A DNA stretch of 64,000 nt from Polytrichum commune (GCA_950295325.1 OX485803.1:77083554-77147553); one strand, 5' to 3'. Shown: positions 48,986-61,060, numbered from the stretch's first letter. A program made the numbers and translations. The notes: generated by a model from the sequence alone, not told the origin.

Positions 48986-49599
48986 CGGGTGTTTAATGTC
49001 TGCCATTTTTTTGAAGTGGGTGGGTAACATAGTTGTTGTTATAAATGTGACATTCGACTTTGAAGTCAATTCTTGCAAAAAATGTGATGTTCAGAAGTCA
49101 AAAATGACAATCTCTATGTTAATTTAGATATTGGTGTAGCGCTAACTGACCGCGTCCACTAAGTCTTGGCCTAGCCCATTCAAGCCTTGCCAACTGTCCT
49201 AGGTAAGTCAAACTTGTGGAGTTATGTGGAGCATATTGGATCCTCAAGGAGGTTGGACGACTAAGATCTGTCCTCTAAAGCATAGGCCAAGGCACGTAAT
49301 GTGAACTAGTCAAAGAGGATGTGATGCTCCGAAATCAATGGTGTACGTAGTACATGTTGTTTTTATGGGCATTGACCTATGCCAAAGTTTAGTAATTCTA
49401 ATTCTTAGCGTTACATATGTAGCGGTACTCCACCCTTTCCCCCCAAGTTGGAAGAAAACGTTTCATTTGTTTCTGGTTGGAAGAGAGTGTTTTATTTTGA
49501 ATGGGAGTGCAAATGTCCAAACGCCATTAAAAACCTACATGCAAAAGAATGCTAACATGCACAGAAACACTTGCATCAAGAAATATCTTTGATTATGAC

Positions 49600-49990
49600 A
49601 ATGTTTAGGACTCAATGTTGTTGGAGTCTATAACAGATCGCGGCACCCATGTGACTTCTCTACCAAGAATATTCATGAGAATATTTTGATATGAGTGTCA
49701 AGAGCACAACGGACTAAGTCGAAGGCATGAATATGGAAGTTGAGCAGACGCACATGTTCTATGTTGAATTTGTGCTCTTGTAAGTGCAATTTGGTGACCA
49801 AATAAGGGCCTATATACTATGCTTGGAATTTCCCTTTTGCATTTGCATTTCTTCTCTTTGTGATATACCAACAATCCTCCTATAGTGAAGGCATGGTTGA
49901 ATTTGACCCTTTTGTTGTGGTTGAAACTTTGTGCAAACTACACCTACTATATGTTAGGTTGGTTGTCTACATCATGTTCCTTGTAATATC
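49600..49990 (+). pseudogene. Ty3/gypsy integrase fragment, degenerate
   Basis: The frame from about 49621 reads LESITDRGTHVTS, the conserved SDRGTxF-type core of a gypsy integrase, which joins cDNA to host DNA. After a stop comes KSTTD*VEGMNMEVEQT, fitting the STAYHPQ...E-type block that includes the catalytic Glu. Stops make it dead. No LTRs were seen nearby. Confidence 0.65.
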
Positions 49991-51755
49991 CGCAATTATT
50001 CCCTACCAATGATAGTTTATATGCATAATTTTCAAGGTTGCATTTAATGTGTAAATGTCCTACATGTTGCGAGGAGTGAACAATGTTAGTATTTGTGGCA
50101 ACTCTTCCCTTCTTGGGACTTGGAGCAAGCACAATTTTCCATTGACATGCTTGTGGAAGATGAGTTTCCCATTGACTACGAGGTGGTTGGATTGATGGTA
50201 ACGCAACTTCTTCGCAATTGTTAAATCGTTATCAATTGGTTCAAGTCATGTCCAACAAGTGTGCATGAGATCATTGTACAGTTATGGATCCATTGTCGGC
50301 TATACATGATCATGGCAAGACAATTTATTAGTCCAAAGGAACTTAAAGTGGCAGCAATATGTTGTTTTCATTCCCAATTCATGGAAAATTACAAGTTGAC
50401 AACATGGATATCCAAACAATGGTAAAATGTGCACTTAATCAGTTGATGGAATTGCAAAGGCTTAAGGTGAGATACGTTGTGTCATGTACACAATTTGGTA
50501 TGTTACGAAACTTGGGAGTTTGCAACACCCTTGTTCACATGCCATCATCAATGAAACAAATACTGAGGATCCTCACAAATGTTGTAATGTGCAAGAGTCA
50601 TACGCTTTGCTCATATTGAATTATTGTTTATATTTGTTAAAAAACACAGGGCTTTTGGTAGTATGGGTTTTGTAATCTAAATATTTTTATAAAATATAAG
50701 TTGTTTTTTTCGATTCATTTTTCACAAAAATATCTTGATTATATTGAATATGAAATTTTCTTAGAAATTGAATACTAATTTAATAGATCACACTATCTAC
50801 TTAATCTAACAACAAAACCCCATTTTTTTCATTAAATTTCTCACCTAAACTCTGAATTCTTCACTAAAATTAAAAATTTAATCATTTATTGAAACTAAAT
50901 TCTCAATCTTGATTCAACTAAATTCTTCACCCTTCATTCAAACAATTCAATCTTTTACTTAAAGTAAACACTCAATCTTTCATTCAACTAAATTCTTCAT
51001 TCTCCACTCAAACCACTTAATATTTTATTCAAATTTAACTCTTAATCTTCCATTCAAACTAAACTCTTCATTCTAAACTCAAATTTCTCAAACCTCATTT
51101 CTTCACTTATGTATTATTACTTGTTGTTTCCAGCATTTGACATTTTTGTAGCATTGTTGCATCACTTTTACATCACTCAAGCACCATTCATAGCTCATTT
51201 AATTTATTCAATATTCTTAGGCCTCTCACCAATGGTTTTCTATGGTATCTAAAGCTTTGTCAATGGTCTCCACCGCTCGTCCGAGGTCTTTAATGCCTTC
51301 AATTCCTCCAAGATCTTCAACATCTCCAAATTCCTCCAAGGTAGTCAATGCCTCGAAGCTCCCCTAAACTCCTCCAAGGTCTTCAACTCCTCAAACTCTA
51401 AATGTCCAACTCATAATGATCTACCATCTTTATTCTACCTCTTAGATTTTATTTTTCCTTGCTCATTTATGGCCAATTGAAATACCATTGGTATTAGGGC
51501 ATCAAGGCCCCTTAAGCAATTAGATGTCAGCCGCCGCTGCCGCCGGTAAACCCTAACCTTCCCTAACCCTTACTACACGTCCTACCTACCAAAACCTACT
51601 TACCAAATCTTTCCTACAAAGTCCTCCCAGTCTTGAACTCAAAACTAATTGTCAACCAAACAACTAACTAGAATATGATTAACACAACATCATACCAATC
51701 TCCATATATATACATATTTTAATAACAATAACACATGTAAATATCTATATTTTAA
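49991..51755. other. No gene; degenerate short repeats
   Basis: From 50830 to 51110 a loose unit around TTCATTCAAACTAAATTCTTCA recurs at about 50-bp intervals. From 51240 to 51400 the phrase CTCCAAGGTCTTCAA recurs with variation. Neither codes for a convincing protein. The rest is AT-rich. Confidence 0.45.
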
Positions 51756-52016
51756 CTAGTGACCGGCACACATCATGACAACATTTCCATTGAGCCTTCC
51801 AAATTTGTAAAAAATGTCAAACTCGTATTCTTGGAAGAGGAGAGCCCATTTGGCAAGCCTTCCCATGAGGTCTTGGCTGAAGTGCAATGTTTTGAAAGAA
51901 AAAAAAAGAAAAAAAACATGGTCCATTTCAATGGAAACTTGAGCTCCATGAATGTATGGCCAAAATTGTTTAACTGCAAACATCACCGCAAGTCTTCCTT
52001 ATCCGTTATCATGTAG
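51756..52016 (-). pseudogene. Ty3/gypsy RNase H fragment, degenerate
   Basis: The frame reads FAVKQFWPYIHG, later LMGRLAKWALLFQEYEF and YKFGRLNGNVV. These match the end of a gypsy RNase H domain (FAVKKFRxYLxG, TGRLARWAL, PGRxNxNADALSR). The final D-A-L-S motif is lost. It is on the opposite strand to the integrase fragment at 49.6 kb, so the two need not come from one element. Confidence 0.75.
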
Positions 52017-52083
52017 TTATTCTCCACCTTAGATATCATTATGCACTCTCTCTCTCTCTCTTCTCCTTCTATCCTTTGACTGA

Positions 52084-52591
52084 GGGCCACTTTACACCTA
52101 GAGGCCGGGCCAATTCGTTGCGTAAGAGGCTTGAAATCTTCACTTGTGATTGGCCAAAAGGCTGAAATCGGCCCCAACCCCTTAACAACTAGAGGCCGGG
52201 CTGATTTGGTGGTACGAATATTTTAATAAAAAAAATACATGGTATGACACGGTCCGAGCTCATTGAATTGTGTGCACCCAAAATGGAGGACCAAATCTTG
52301 GCCTCGGGGCCAATGTCACATTTCAGCCAAAAAAATAAAAAATAAAAAAAATCAACGAACTATATCCATTGGATTATGTGGAAATATGAATGGCTCTATG
52401 CTAGATTATGCTAGATTTATTGAATCGGCCTAGCTTCTTGGCCCTAAGGCCTTTACATATGGAAAAATTGGCCCCCATTATAATCTTATTATAATGTGTA
52501 GTTGAGGCCGGCCTCCAACCCAAAAGGGGTTGAAATTTCATGCAATCGGCCTCAAGGGAAATTGGTCTGGCCTCTAGGTGTAAAGCGGCCC
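52084..52591. mobile_element. GGGCC-type MITE with TGA target duplication (first of a tandem pair)
   Basis: The 508-bp element has terminal inverted repeats of 23 bp with one mismatch, starting GGGCC(A/G)CTTTACACC. TGA lies on both sides (52081-52083 and 52592-52594). It is non-coding. Its end is separated from the next element only by the shared TGA. Confidence 0.85.
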
Positions 52592-52594
52592 TGA

Positions 52595-52956
52595 GGGCCA
52601 GTTCACACTATGGCCAAACTTCGAGAGGAGAAGCGTTTCGACCAATGACAATGCATAAATGTCCAAAGTCCGTCCTCTCGACCTTCACACTAGAGGCCGA
52701 AGTCCAAAGGATGTCACCTCCAAAAGAGCCTACGTGGCAGCACTTTTAGGAAGTTATGGCACCAAGGGTTCGGCCTCTCGAGCCAAGTTTGGGTCGAGCA
52801 AAATGCTCGACCCAAACTTCCATCGAGAGGCCGAACATTTTTAGCCGTGGATTATTTTAATATACTTTTTCAACCCAAAGGCTTCTCCTCTCAACATAGT
52901 TTGGTCTAGAAAAGTGACGCTTCTCCTCTCGACTTGGGCATAGTGTGAACTGGCCC
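52595..52956. mobile_element. GGGCC-type MITE with TGA target duplication (second of a tandem pair)
   Basis: The 362-bp element has inverted ends of more than 20 bp, starting GGGCCAGTTCACACTATG. TGA flanks it (52592-52594, shared with the neighbour, and 52957-52959). It is non-coding. It is related in its ends, but not inside, to the elements at 44331 and 52084. Confidence 0.85.
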
Positions 52957-54341
52957 TGAGTATAGCGGCGACTACATCCGGTGATGCGTCAATTTGTAGA
53001 GAATATGGCTTGTCAAACTACAAACCTAAATACAGGATTAGTCCACCCGTGTCACTGAGGCGTTGTGAATGAGCCTCTTGATTTCACGAGCATGGTGCAT
53101 CCGGACCGTTGATCCACCAAGGCCCATCCAAGGGCCTCAATGATCCTAGGTGGCGGGGGGGGGGGGGTGGGGATGGTGCTTGCCACCAAGGCGGGGTGGG
53201 GCCGTGGGCCTCATGTCTTTTTTCGGGGAGGCCGGCTTTAGGGTGGTGTCGGGCCTAGTGGTTAGGCGGGCTCGGTGGGCTAGCCGCGTCACTTAGGCGC
53301 AGATTAGGGAGCCGGGCATGTGGCCAGCTCCCACAATCTGAACCGTTCACTTCTAAACATTCATCCAACGGTTGATAATATCCTAGGTGGCGGGCGCCCA
53401 TGGTCGGGCACGGGTCCCAAACGCAGGAGGACATGCAAGGTCCGGCACGGGTCCCGGAACGCAGCTCCCCATTAACTGCGGTCCAAATTAATTGATGTCC
53501 AAATTAATTGATGTCAAGTGAGGAGAGGGCATTAGAATTAATTGATGTCCAAATTAATTGATGTCAAGTGATGAGGAGAGGCCATTAGAATTAGGGCCGG
53601 TTTAGACTTGGAGTCAAGGCTCAAAAATGGGTTGGTGTGAGCCCAAAATGGTGCCCACATGTGGTGATTAACTCTTCGAAACCAAATTTAGTTTGACTTT
53701 GATGTGTTATGATGATTCACAAAACATAAAAAGAGTGAAGTGTGGTGTGGATTTAACTTTAGGCATTAGGTGGTGTTGTGTGATTAATTCAAGGTTGATT
53801 TCAATAAGAGGATGCCTTGATTATGTGAGTAGGGGGTAAGGTGAGGCAAGGTGAGCTCCGCGGGTTAAATGCCCACTTTTGGATCCACTTTGTTAGTTTA
53901 GGAAGAAGGAAGCTTGGTGGATGGGGATTAGTCCCTACTTTGGAGGAGAGGGTTAAAGGATGGTGATTGGGGGATGCTAATCCTCTCACCCTATCCTCAC
54001 CTCTTTCACCCTCTCTCCCTCTCTCCCTCTTTGCTACTTAAGGTGTTTTTCTCTCATTTTTCTCTCTCTCCATCAAGCGCTCTCAAGGGAGCAAGCTCTT
54101 AAAGAGCTTGAGCCATGTGTGTGGGACATTAGTTCTTAGTGAAGTTAATTAGTTAAGCTCTCTCTCTCAACACCTCCCAAGTGAGTGAGCTCTTAGAGCT
54201 TGAGATTGCCTAGGAGGATTAGGTAGTTGTTAGTGAAGTTAGTGTGGTAGACTAGTTCATTAGTTAAGGAGAAAAAAAAAAGGAGAAAAGATTAGAGAAC
54301 ATTTGTATGAGGGGATAAGGTGGTTGTGTTTAGAGGCAAGC

Positions 54342-54675
54342 TAAGTTGCTGCTACCGGCTCAGTTGGTTAGACTGGCTACAGATTGCAGTTCGACTTGGC
54401 TACAGATTTCAGTAAGTTGCTGCTACCAGTTTAGTTGGTTCGACTTGGCTACAGATTTCAGTAAGTTGCTGCTACCGGCTCAGCTGGTTAGACTGGCTAC
54501 ATATTGCAGTTCGACCTGGCTACATATTTCAGTAAGTTGCTGCTACCGGCTCAGCTGGTTAGACTGGCTACAGATTGCAGTTCGACATGGCTACATATTT
54601 CTGTAAGTTGCTGCTACCGGCTCAGCTGGTTAGACTGGCTACAGATTGCAGTTCGACCTGGTTACAGACTGCAGC
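54342..54675 (+). repeat. 71-bp tandem repeat, five units
   Basis: The phrase TAAGTTGCTGCTACC starts at 54342, 54413, 54462, 54533 and 54604. The period is 71 bp except for the second unit, which lacks 22 bp. Each unit contains the sub-motif TGGCTACA(G/T)ATT(G/T)CAG twice. The period is not a multiple of three, so the Cys/Trp-rich open frames across it are by-products. Confidence 0.88.
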
Positions 54676-54917
54676 TAAGCGGCTTAGTGGCAAATCACCA
54701 TTAGGAAGTTTAGGGGTTAGCAAGGCTAAGCCCAATTATTGGGTGTTAGCACATTAAAAACTAAATCATATTAGGCCATTTTAGTGGTGGCTAAGGAGTT
54801 AGATTCATTTAGGCTAGTTGGTGCCACGTGTGGGTTTGTATCAGTGTGTTTAACCATTGAGAAAAGTGTTTCTCAACACTTGCACCTCTTGGTCAAAATA
54901 ACTCACTTGCATTATTA

Positions 54918-55082
54918 ATGGAGAATGTGGAAGATTCTTGCAATGGCAAGAAAAAGGAAGTGAAGATTAAACGAGCTAGGGGAATGTCCTTAAGGGCATG
55001 TGTGGCTAAAGCCGCGGGTTGGACTCTTGAGAAAGCCAACTCTACCACAAGCCAAGAGGCTAACATTAATAAAGCACAATGA
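54918..55082 (+). CDS. Small ORF inside the 2.1-kb element, duplicated at 56146-56334
   Basis: A 54-residue basic frame contains RACVAKAAGWTLEKAN. The inverted copy at 56334-56146 on the minus strand keeps the same core and the ending (Q/E..INKA), while its N-terminal part differs. Conservation of the reading frame between two diverged copies could mean a captured exon or an element-specific peptide. No family is recognised. Confidence 0.3.
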   Translation: MENVEDSCNGKKKEVKIKRARGMSLRACVAKAAGWTLEKANSTTSQEANINKAQ

Positions 55083-56145
55083 GTGGAAACAATATGTGTT
55101 CTTGTGGACATAAAAATTACTTTGCACATGGTTCAAGGTTGTAAGAGATACATGTGATTCTCAAAGCCATCACCCGGACTATGACGCTTAAGGGTGGTGG
55201 ATTTGGCCTCACAGTTGGGGTGAAAGAAATCCACTCCTCTCATTGGTAGAGAGGCTGGGACTCGCCTCTTCAAGTTTACACCATGAGTTGGGGCCAATTA
55301 ATAAATAAATTATTTTATTCATCATGACAATGGCCTCAAGCCTTGGAAAAGAGAGCTCCCAACCTTGTGGACTCTTTCCCTCTAGTTGAGGCCATTGTCA
55401 TAGCTTTTATTTGCTTGTAGTAGTTTATTCTTTGAGCATTGAATAGGAGGGGAGACATTCTAAATTTATTATACTTTAATCAATATCCATAGAATAGTTC
55501 ATGAGTGCGTTGGAACCTCTCATAACCCTTTCATAATTGCAGCCTCCAAATGGCCCCAACCCCACCTAAATAGGTTTACACATGAAAGCAATGAATGAAG
55601 TTAGGTTACTTCATTATTAATGATCTTGGGGGCCCATTTGCATGCCACATGGGACATATTGGCCTTCGTTCACAATGGCCTTGACCCCAAGTCTAAACAG
55701 GACTTAATTGACATCAATTAATTCGGACCACATTTAATGGGGAGCTGCGTTCCGGGACCCGTGCCGGACCTTGCATGCCCCCCTGCGTTTGGGACCCGTG
55801 CCCGACCATGGGCGCCCGCCACCTAGGATATTATCAACCGTTGGATGAATGTTTAGAAGTGAACGGCTCAAATTGTGGGAGCCGGCCACATGTCCGGCTC
55901 CCTAATCTGCGCCTCAGTGACGCGGGTGGGCTAGGCAGCTAGATAGGCTAGGCCTACTTACTAAATAACTATTTGGTTACCCTTACTCAACTTACTAAAT
56001 AACTAGTTGGTTGGTGTGAGGCCAAACCCACCACCCTTAAGCGTCCTAGTCCAAGTGATGGTTTTGAGAATCACATGTGTCATACCAAAGCTCGTAGTAA
56101 CATGGAATGTACTTCCATCTCAACAAGCTCCCAACTCACTTGAAA

Positions 56146-56334
56146 TCATGATGCTTTATTAATGCTAGTCTCTTGAATAGGTAGAGCATTGGCCTTCTCA
56201 AGGGTCCACCCCGCAGCCTTGGCTACACATGCCCTTGAGGATTTTCCTCTTGAAACCTTGGTCTTGACCAATGTTTTCTCATTAGTGCTCGTGATCTCGT
56301 TGAGGCCATGGCTTGTCGGCTCCATGAGGCACAT
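56146..56334 (-). CDS. Inverted second copy of the small ORF
   Basis: The 62-residue frame opens with ATG at 56334 and contains SRACVAKAAGWTLEKANA. It is the inverted counterpart of 54918-55082 within the partial copy of the 2.1-kb element. The upstream half (NEITSTNEKTLVKTKVSRG) is not shared. It is on its own too short to assign. Confidence 0.28.
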   Translation of the reverse strand: MCLMEPTSHGLNEITSTNEKTLVKTKVSRGKSSRACVAKAAGWTLEKANALPIQETSINKAS

Positions 56335-57360
56335 AAGTCTCTAACACATGTGTTAAAAAACACTTATATCACTTATCATCGCCTCCTCTTCCACAAGTCC
56401 CTCACAACCCTTTCCAAGTTCACTCCTTAATGCGGCCCCTAACCCAACTAGCCTAATCCAACTAGCCTAACCCCAATTAGCCTAACTCCACTAGCCTAAC
56501 CCAACTATCAATTATGTCTTAGCCCACGGCTTAAGTATCAAATCAGTTGCCTATCAACTAATTCGACCAACTACTACACTTAACCATACTAAGTCCCCTA
56601 CAAGTTTCTATGAATTCTACTAATTCCACTAACCTTCTACTAATTCCCACATAACTCTAACTCTAAAACTCAATTCTATGAGAGGAACAACAAGAGGGAG
56701 AGAGAGAGAAGGAGAGGGGAAGGGAGAGGGTAAGGAGGCCTTGTATGAACATGTCCCCTTTACCCACACTCCCCTCTCAATACAACATGCTCATGTGCCC
56801 ACACACACGTGTGCACCCACACGTGCAAGATGGAAGAGCGCGAAGGAAGAGAGAGTGAATAGGAACACAAGTGAGTGAAAAAGGTGAGAGAAATGAATAT
56901 ATAGGGGAAGGGAAGGGGTGAGCACCCGTCAAAGCTCAAGATAAGCCCCCCGATCCTCTCCTACTTCGTAGGCTCTTATCCTATCCGCTAAGCCTTCAAA
57001 TCCTAAACCAACAAGATGGATCCCAATTCAAATATTTAAACTCAAGGAGCTCCCCTTGGTCCACCACATGCTACACTCACCTAACCAAATAACTTCCTTC
57101 ATGCCGCTAAGCTTCTAATTAACTACACCACATAAGCCTAAGGCCTAAACATAACTTCACACCAAGCCTCACTCTTTTTATATTTTTGAGAATAATCATA
57201 AAACATCAAAATATAACTCCTAATGGTTTCAAAGGGTTAATAACACATGTGGGCACCATTTTGGGCTCATAGTTGGTTACCCTTACTTTACTTACTAAAT
57301 AACTAGTTGGTTACCCTTACTCTACTTACTAATTAACTAGTTGGTTACCCTTACTTGCTA

Positions 57361-58456
57361 AGTGGCAAGGGATAGCTAAGGCTGGGTCACTTCTTTTACG
57401 TACTCACACATGAATTTACAACTTCAAAGCAATGTGGGCACTTCCAACTTCCCCCAACATTGTAAGGTAACCGGGTCTTAAACGGACATTTTCTTTTTTC
57501 ACCCACTTGTACTAAGATACTAGGATGCCAAACATGCAATTAGTGCGAGATGATTAGCACATCCAATTTGTGCCCGTGCCCACTTTCCTCATAATTTGAG
57601 GAGCTCATGTGAATATTCTATTCACTATCAAAATGAACATTCCATAAGTTAAAACAATTACCATTTAGGCATCCCCAATTATGAGATTTGTTCCATTTAG
57701 CATGGTTAATAAGTTCTCAACACGATGTCCTCTATCTTTTCAAGACATGCATTTTGGTGTCCATTCTTAGATTGACACCCAAGCTCTAGCCATACTTCAT
57801 CCAACCATAGGTGTTCGTTTAAGATCACAAACCAAATTATGCACATCTACCCTACTGGAAATGGTTTCCTATACTTATTTATTGTGAGCATTTTCATTTC
57901 AAGTTTTCAAATACAAAAGTGATAATAGGCCTAAATGGCGACTCCTTGTCTCTTTATAAAATAAAGTAAGCCCTCCCAATCGTGCCAAATGGGCTTAAAT
58001 ATAATCATTTTATACTTGAAGTACATAGTGTAATCTTATTATATCTCAACACTTATTGGTGTCCATACCTAACTTCAAGACTTGCACATATACCACTCAA
58101 TATATACATGTCTATTTAAGAAGAGTGACCACAAAAGGCACATATACATTTGTAAATAATTGTATCATACTTAGTGTCACCTAGATTACATAATCTATGT
58201 ATTATGCCTATTGTCAAGCAAATCAAATATTTTCATCTGGAAATGTAATGCCTCTAATGACATTACCATTATGTTGTAATTTTATGCTATATGATTGTGG
58301 ATAGTCTCCCTCCTTGCAATGGTTGTAACATGTCCGTTTAAGACCCGGTTAACTTACAATGTTGGGGGAAGTTGGAAGTGCCCACATTGCTTTGAAGTTG
58401 TAAATTCATGTGTGAGTACGTAAAAGAAGTGACCCAGCCTTAGCCGTCCCTTGCCG
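57361..58456. mobile_element. Element with about 125-bp inverted arms
   Basis: The interval 57361-57488 reappears inverted, almost unchanged, at 58333-58456, including CTTCTTTTACGTACTCACAC and GGGTCTTAAACGGACA. The 840 bp between are AT-rich and without an open frame. A related GGTCTTAAA phrase lies at about 38996. No target duplication could be fixed because the neighbours are themselves repeats. Confidence 0.7.
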
Positions 58457-59757
58457 GCTAGGGTGAACCAACTCCCACACTCGTACCCTCGGGGGATGAA
58501 GGCCTCACGGATGACACTGAAAACTTCATCCTTCTTTATGGGGAAGCCCCCCCTTAGAAAGGGGCAAGCCTCCAAGGAAATTTCTGAACCCGACCGAAAA
58601 TTGCTACCCGCCCCGCCCAACTTCAAAAAGAATATTGCTCTTGCATTCTTGAAGGCCGCTTGACTACAAATCCCATATTGAGTGCACTTCGCCTTCAAGG
58701 TCTAAAATCCAATATATATGTGCACTTCCAATTAGTAAATAAGCAATTCATTGGGATTTCATTCCGGAAATGAAACCATCAATGAAGCATGTAATCAACT
58801 TGGAGGTCAAATAAAATTACAAAATCCTCATTAACATTGAGGTTATAATTTTTTTGACTTACCATTTGAAATTGTCTTTGTCATTCTAAAATGACACTTA
58901 AATTTAGTGTGCTGATTTAGTATGTATATTTTATAATATTTTAGTAACGCCGCCTACTTTCACAAGTATTCATACATATTCAAACCAATTAAGTGTGATT
59001 TAATGTCATCAAGTCTAATTAATTCTGATGAATCCTATTTAAGCCCAAATAAATCAGAAAAGTGTGCTTACCAAATTAAGTAAGACTAATTAATTATAAT
59101 TTTTAATTACTGTAATTAAATTCATTTACTTCCAGTAATTAACTGAACCAATTCATTCCAGTAATTCATTTCAGAAATTTTATTTATTTATTTATTTATT
59201 TCCAGTAGTTTAATTTATTAATTAATTTTTGTATGAATACTTGTGAAAGTAGGCGGCGTTACTAAAATATTATAAAATATACATACTAAATCAGCACACT
59301 AAATTTAAGTGTCATTTTAGAATGACAAAGACAATTTCAAATGGTAAGTCAAAAAAATTATAACCTCAATGTTAATGAGGATTTTGTAATTTTATTTGAC
59401 CTCCAAGTTGATTACATGCTTCATTGATGGTTTCATTTCCGGAATGAAATCCCAATGAATTGCTTATTTACTAATTGGAAGTGCACATATATATTGGATT
59501 TTAGACCTTGAAGGCGAAGTGCACTCAATATGGGATTTGTAGTCAAGCGGCCTTCAAGAATGCAAGAGCAATATTCTTTTTGAAGTTGGGCGGGGCGGGT
59601 AGCAATTTTCGGTCGGGTTCAGAAATTTCCTTGGAGGCTTGCCCCTTTCTAAGGGGGGGCTTCCCCATAAAGAAGGATGAAGTTTTCAGTGTCATCCGTG
59701 AGGCCTTCATCCCCCGAGGGTACGAGTGTGGGAGTTGGTTCACCCTAGCCGCCACTT
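58457..59757. mobile_element. Foldback element, youngest copy (nearly identical arms)
   Basis: The arms 58457-58977 and 59232-59757 are inverted and almost identical: the incidental frames read from them agree over about 80 residues. The spacer is AT-rich with (ATTT)n near 59180. Arm identity this high means the copy is recent or homogenised. The flanking halves of a TTGCTAAGTGGC phrase on either side suggest the insertion point. It has no coding domain. Confidence 0.8.
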
Positions 59758-60135
59758 AGCAAGTAAGGGTAACCAACTAGTTAATTAGTAAGTAGAGTAA
59801 GGGTAACCAACTACTGTAGTTATTTAGTAAGTAAAGTAAGGGTAACCAAATAGTTATTTAGTAAGTAGGCCTAGCCTACCTAGCTGCCTAGCCCACCGAG
59901 CCCGCCTAGCCACTAGGCCCGACACCACCCTAAAGCCGGCCTCCCCGAAAAAAGACATGAGGCCCACGGCCCCACCCCGCCTTGGTGGCAGGCACCATCC
60001 CCACCCCCCCGCCCCGCCACCTAGGATCATTGAGGCTCTTGGATGGGCCTTGGTGGATCAACGGTCCGGATGCACCATGCTCGCAAAATCAAGAGGTTCA
60101 TTCACAGCGCCTCAGTGACATGGTTTGTCCACACG

Positions 60136-60736
60136 GCATGTTTAGCATTGCAAATGCACTTGGTCCGACTCTGCCCATTTTTAGGGGACACTCTTCTTGA
60201 GCAACCTATACAAAGGGCTTGCCAAGTGTGGATAAAATGTATGTAGTGATTAACTACCTGTAGGTTGAACGCAAGTTGGGTAGATTTTGTCCAATAATTA
60301 ACATATTAGAAAAAATCTTACGCAATCTATAAGAACATTTTTTTAAAAAGGCAAATATGTACATGTATATTTACTCATTTAGGCACATAGCATATCCTAC
60401 ATACAAATGCATGCACTCTAAATCATTTCTCATTCATTCATGACTTTGGATTGAGCTTTCCTATACACTAATTTCCCTAAAATTGAGGCATTTTGATGAT
60501 TGTTTCATTTAGGCCATCTAGCCCAATAATTTCTAGTAAAATTAGGCTTAAATGTTTTGAATAGTTTCCACCCAACCTACTATTAGCCTACAATAATCCT
60601 AGGAACGACTGTATGCCTTGACAGTTCTTGGTGTTGGGAACTCTTGGGCCACAACCACTTTTTGGGATTAGGTTTGATTCCTTTGGCTGATAATCACATG
60701 TCCATGATTATATACTACACTAAATATGATATCTAG
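60136..60736. other. Intergenic, no gene seen
   Basis: AT-rich sequence with no open frame of interest and no recognised repeat, lying between the inverted-repeat nest and the dispersed repeat at 60737. Confidence 0.4.
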
Positions 60737-61060
60737 TGTCACCAGTTCTAATTGTCTTGCTCAATACTAATTGTAAATTGTTGGTATAGTGTCACCAACA
60801 CTAAATGTTAACCCAACATTATTTGTCATTCCTTTGTAGATTTTTCAGAGGATTACAGATTTACCAAGTGATTTTTCATCCAAATTTCAATCATCTATGA
60901 CAATATTTCATCACAAGTTGCTGACAAGAGAAGGTAGTGTTTTGGCCACTGGATGAACTCATCCATCACCCATGACAAAATTTGTTCGCTTACTCATAAG
61001 AAGTGTCACCTGAAAAGTTACCATAGTGACATATGGCACAAAACATCATATTTAGTGTAA
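60737..61060 (+). repeat. Dispersed repeat, second copy of 21405-21745
   Basis: Same orientation as the 21.4-kb copy, with shared blocks such as GTGTCACCAACACTA, TCATCACAAGTTGCTGAC and ATAAGAAG(T/C)GTCA. It lies directly beside the gypsy polymerase fragment, so it could be gypsy flank. Confidence 0.65.

Larger units (their letters stand above)
53594..55703. mobile_element. 2.1-kb TIR element with TTA target duplication
   Basis: It starts GGGCCGGTTTAGACTTGG and ends with the approximate reverse complement, about 27 bp with mismatches. TTA flanks it (53591-53593 and 55704-55706). Inside are a 71-bp tandem repeat and a small open frame, but no transposase. The size and ends suggest a non-autonomous Harbinger-like element. 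It inserted between the left outer arm and the inner right arm of the surrounding inverted repeat. A partial inverted copy lies at about 56012-57273. Confidence 0.75.
53038..60135. repeat. Seven-kilobase nest of inverted repeats
   Basis: The left outer arm (about 53038-53515) is GC-rich. Its outer half reappears inverted at about 59878-60135. Its inner half reappears inverted at about 55705-55935. The right arm has thus been split by about 3.9 kb. That insert contains an inverted partial copy (about 56012-57273) of the element at 53594-55703, a second inverted pair (57361-57488 with 58333-58456) and a foldback element (58457-59757). Short GGTTACCCTTACT...TTACTAAATAACTA blocks mark the joins at about 55950-56010, 57280-57360 and 59760-59875. 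The whole is best read as repeated transposon-into-transposon insertion. Confidence 0.8.

Noticed and set aside
51240-51400. LRR-gene relic on the minus strand
   Set aside because: CTCCAAGGTCTTCAA-type repeats give Leu/Glu-rich readings, but no LRR spacing or neighbouring TNL sequence was found.
54346-54757. Cys/Trp-rich repetitive proteins
   Set aside because: The 71-bp period shifts frame at each unit. All three frames are open over part of the array, as expected of a repeat and not of a gene.
58354-59759. Two matching 70-114-codon frames as a duplicated gene
   Set aside because: They lie in the arms of a foldback element. The match reflects DNA identity of the arms, and no domain is present.
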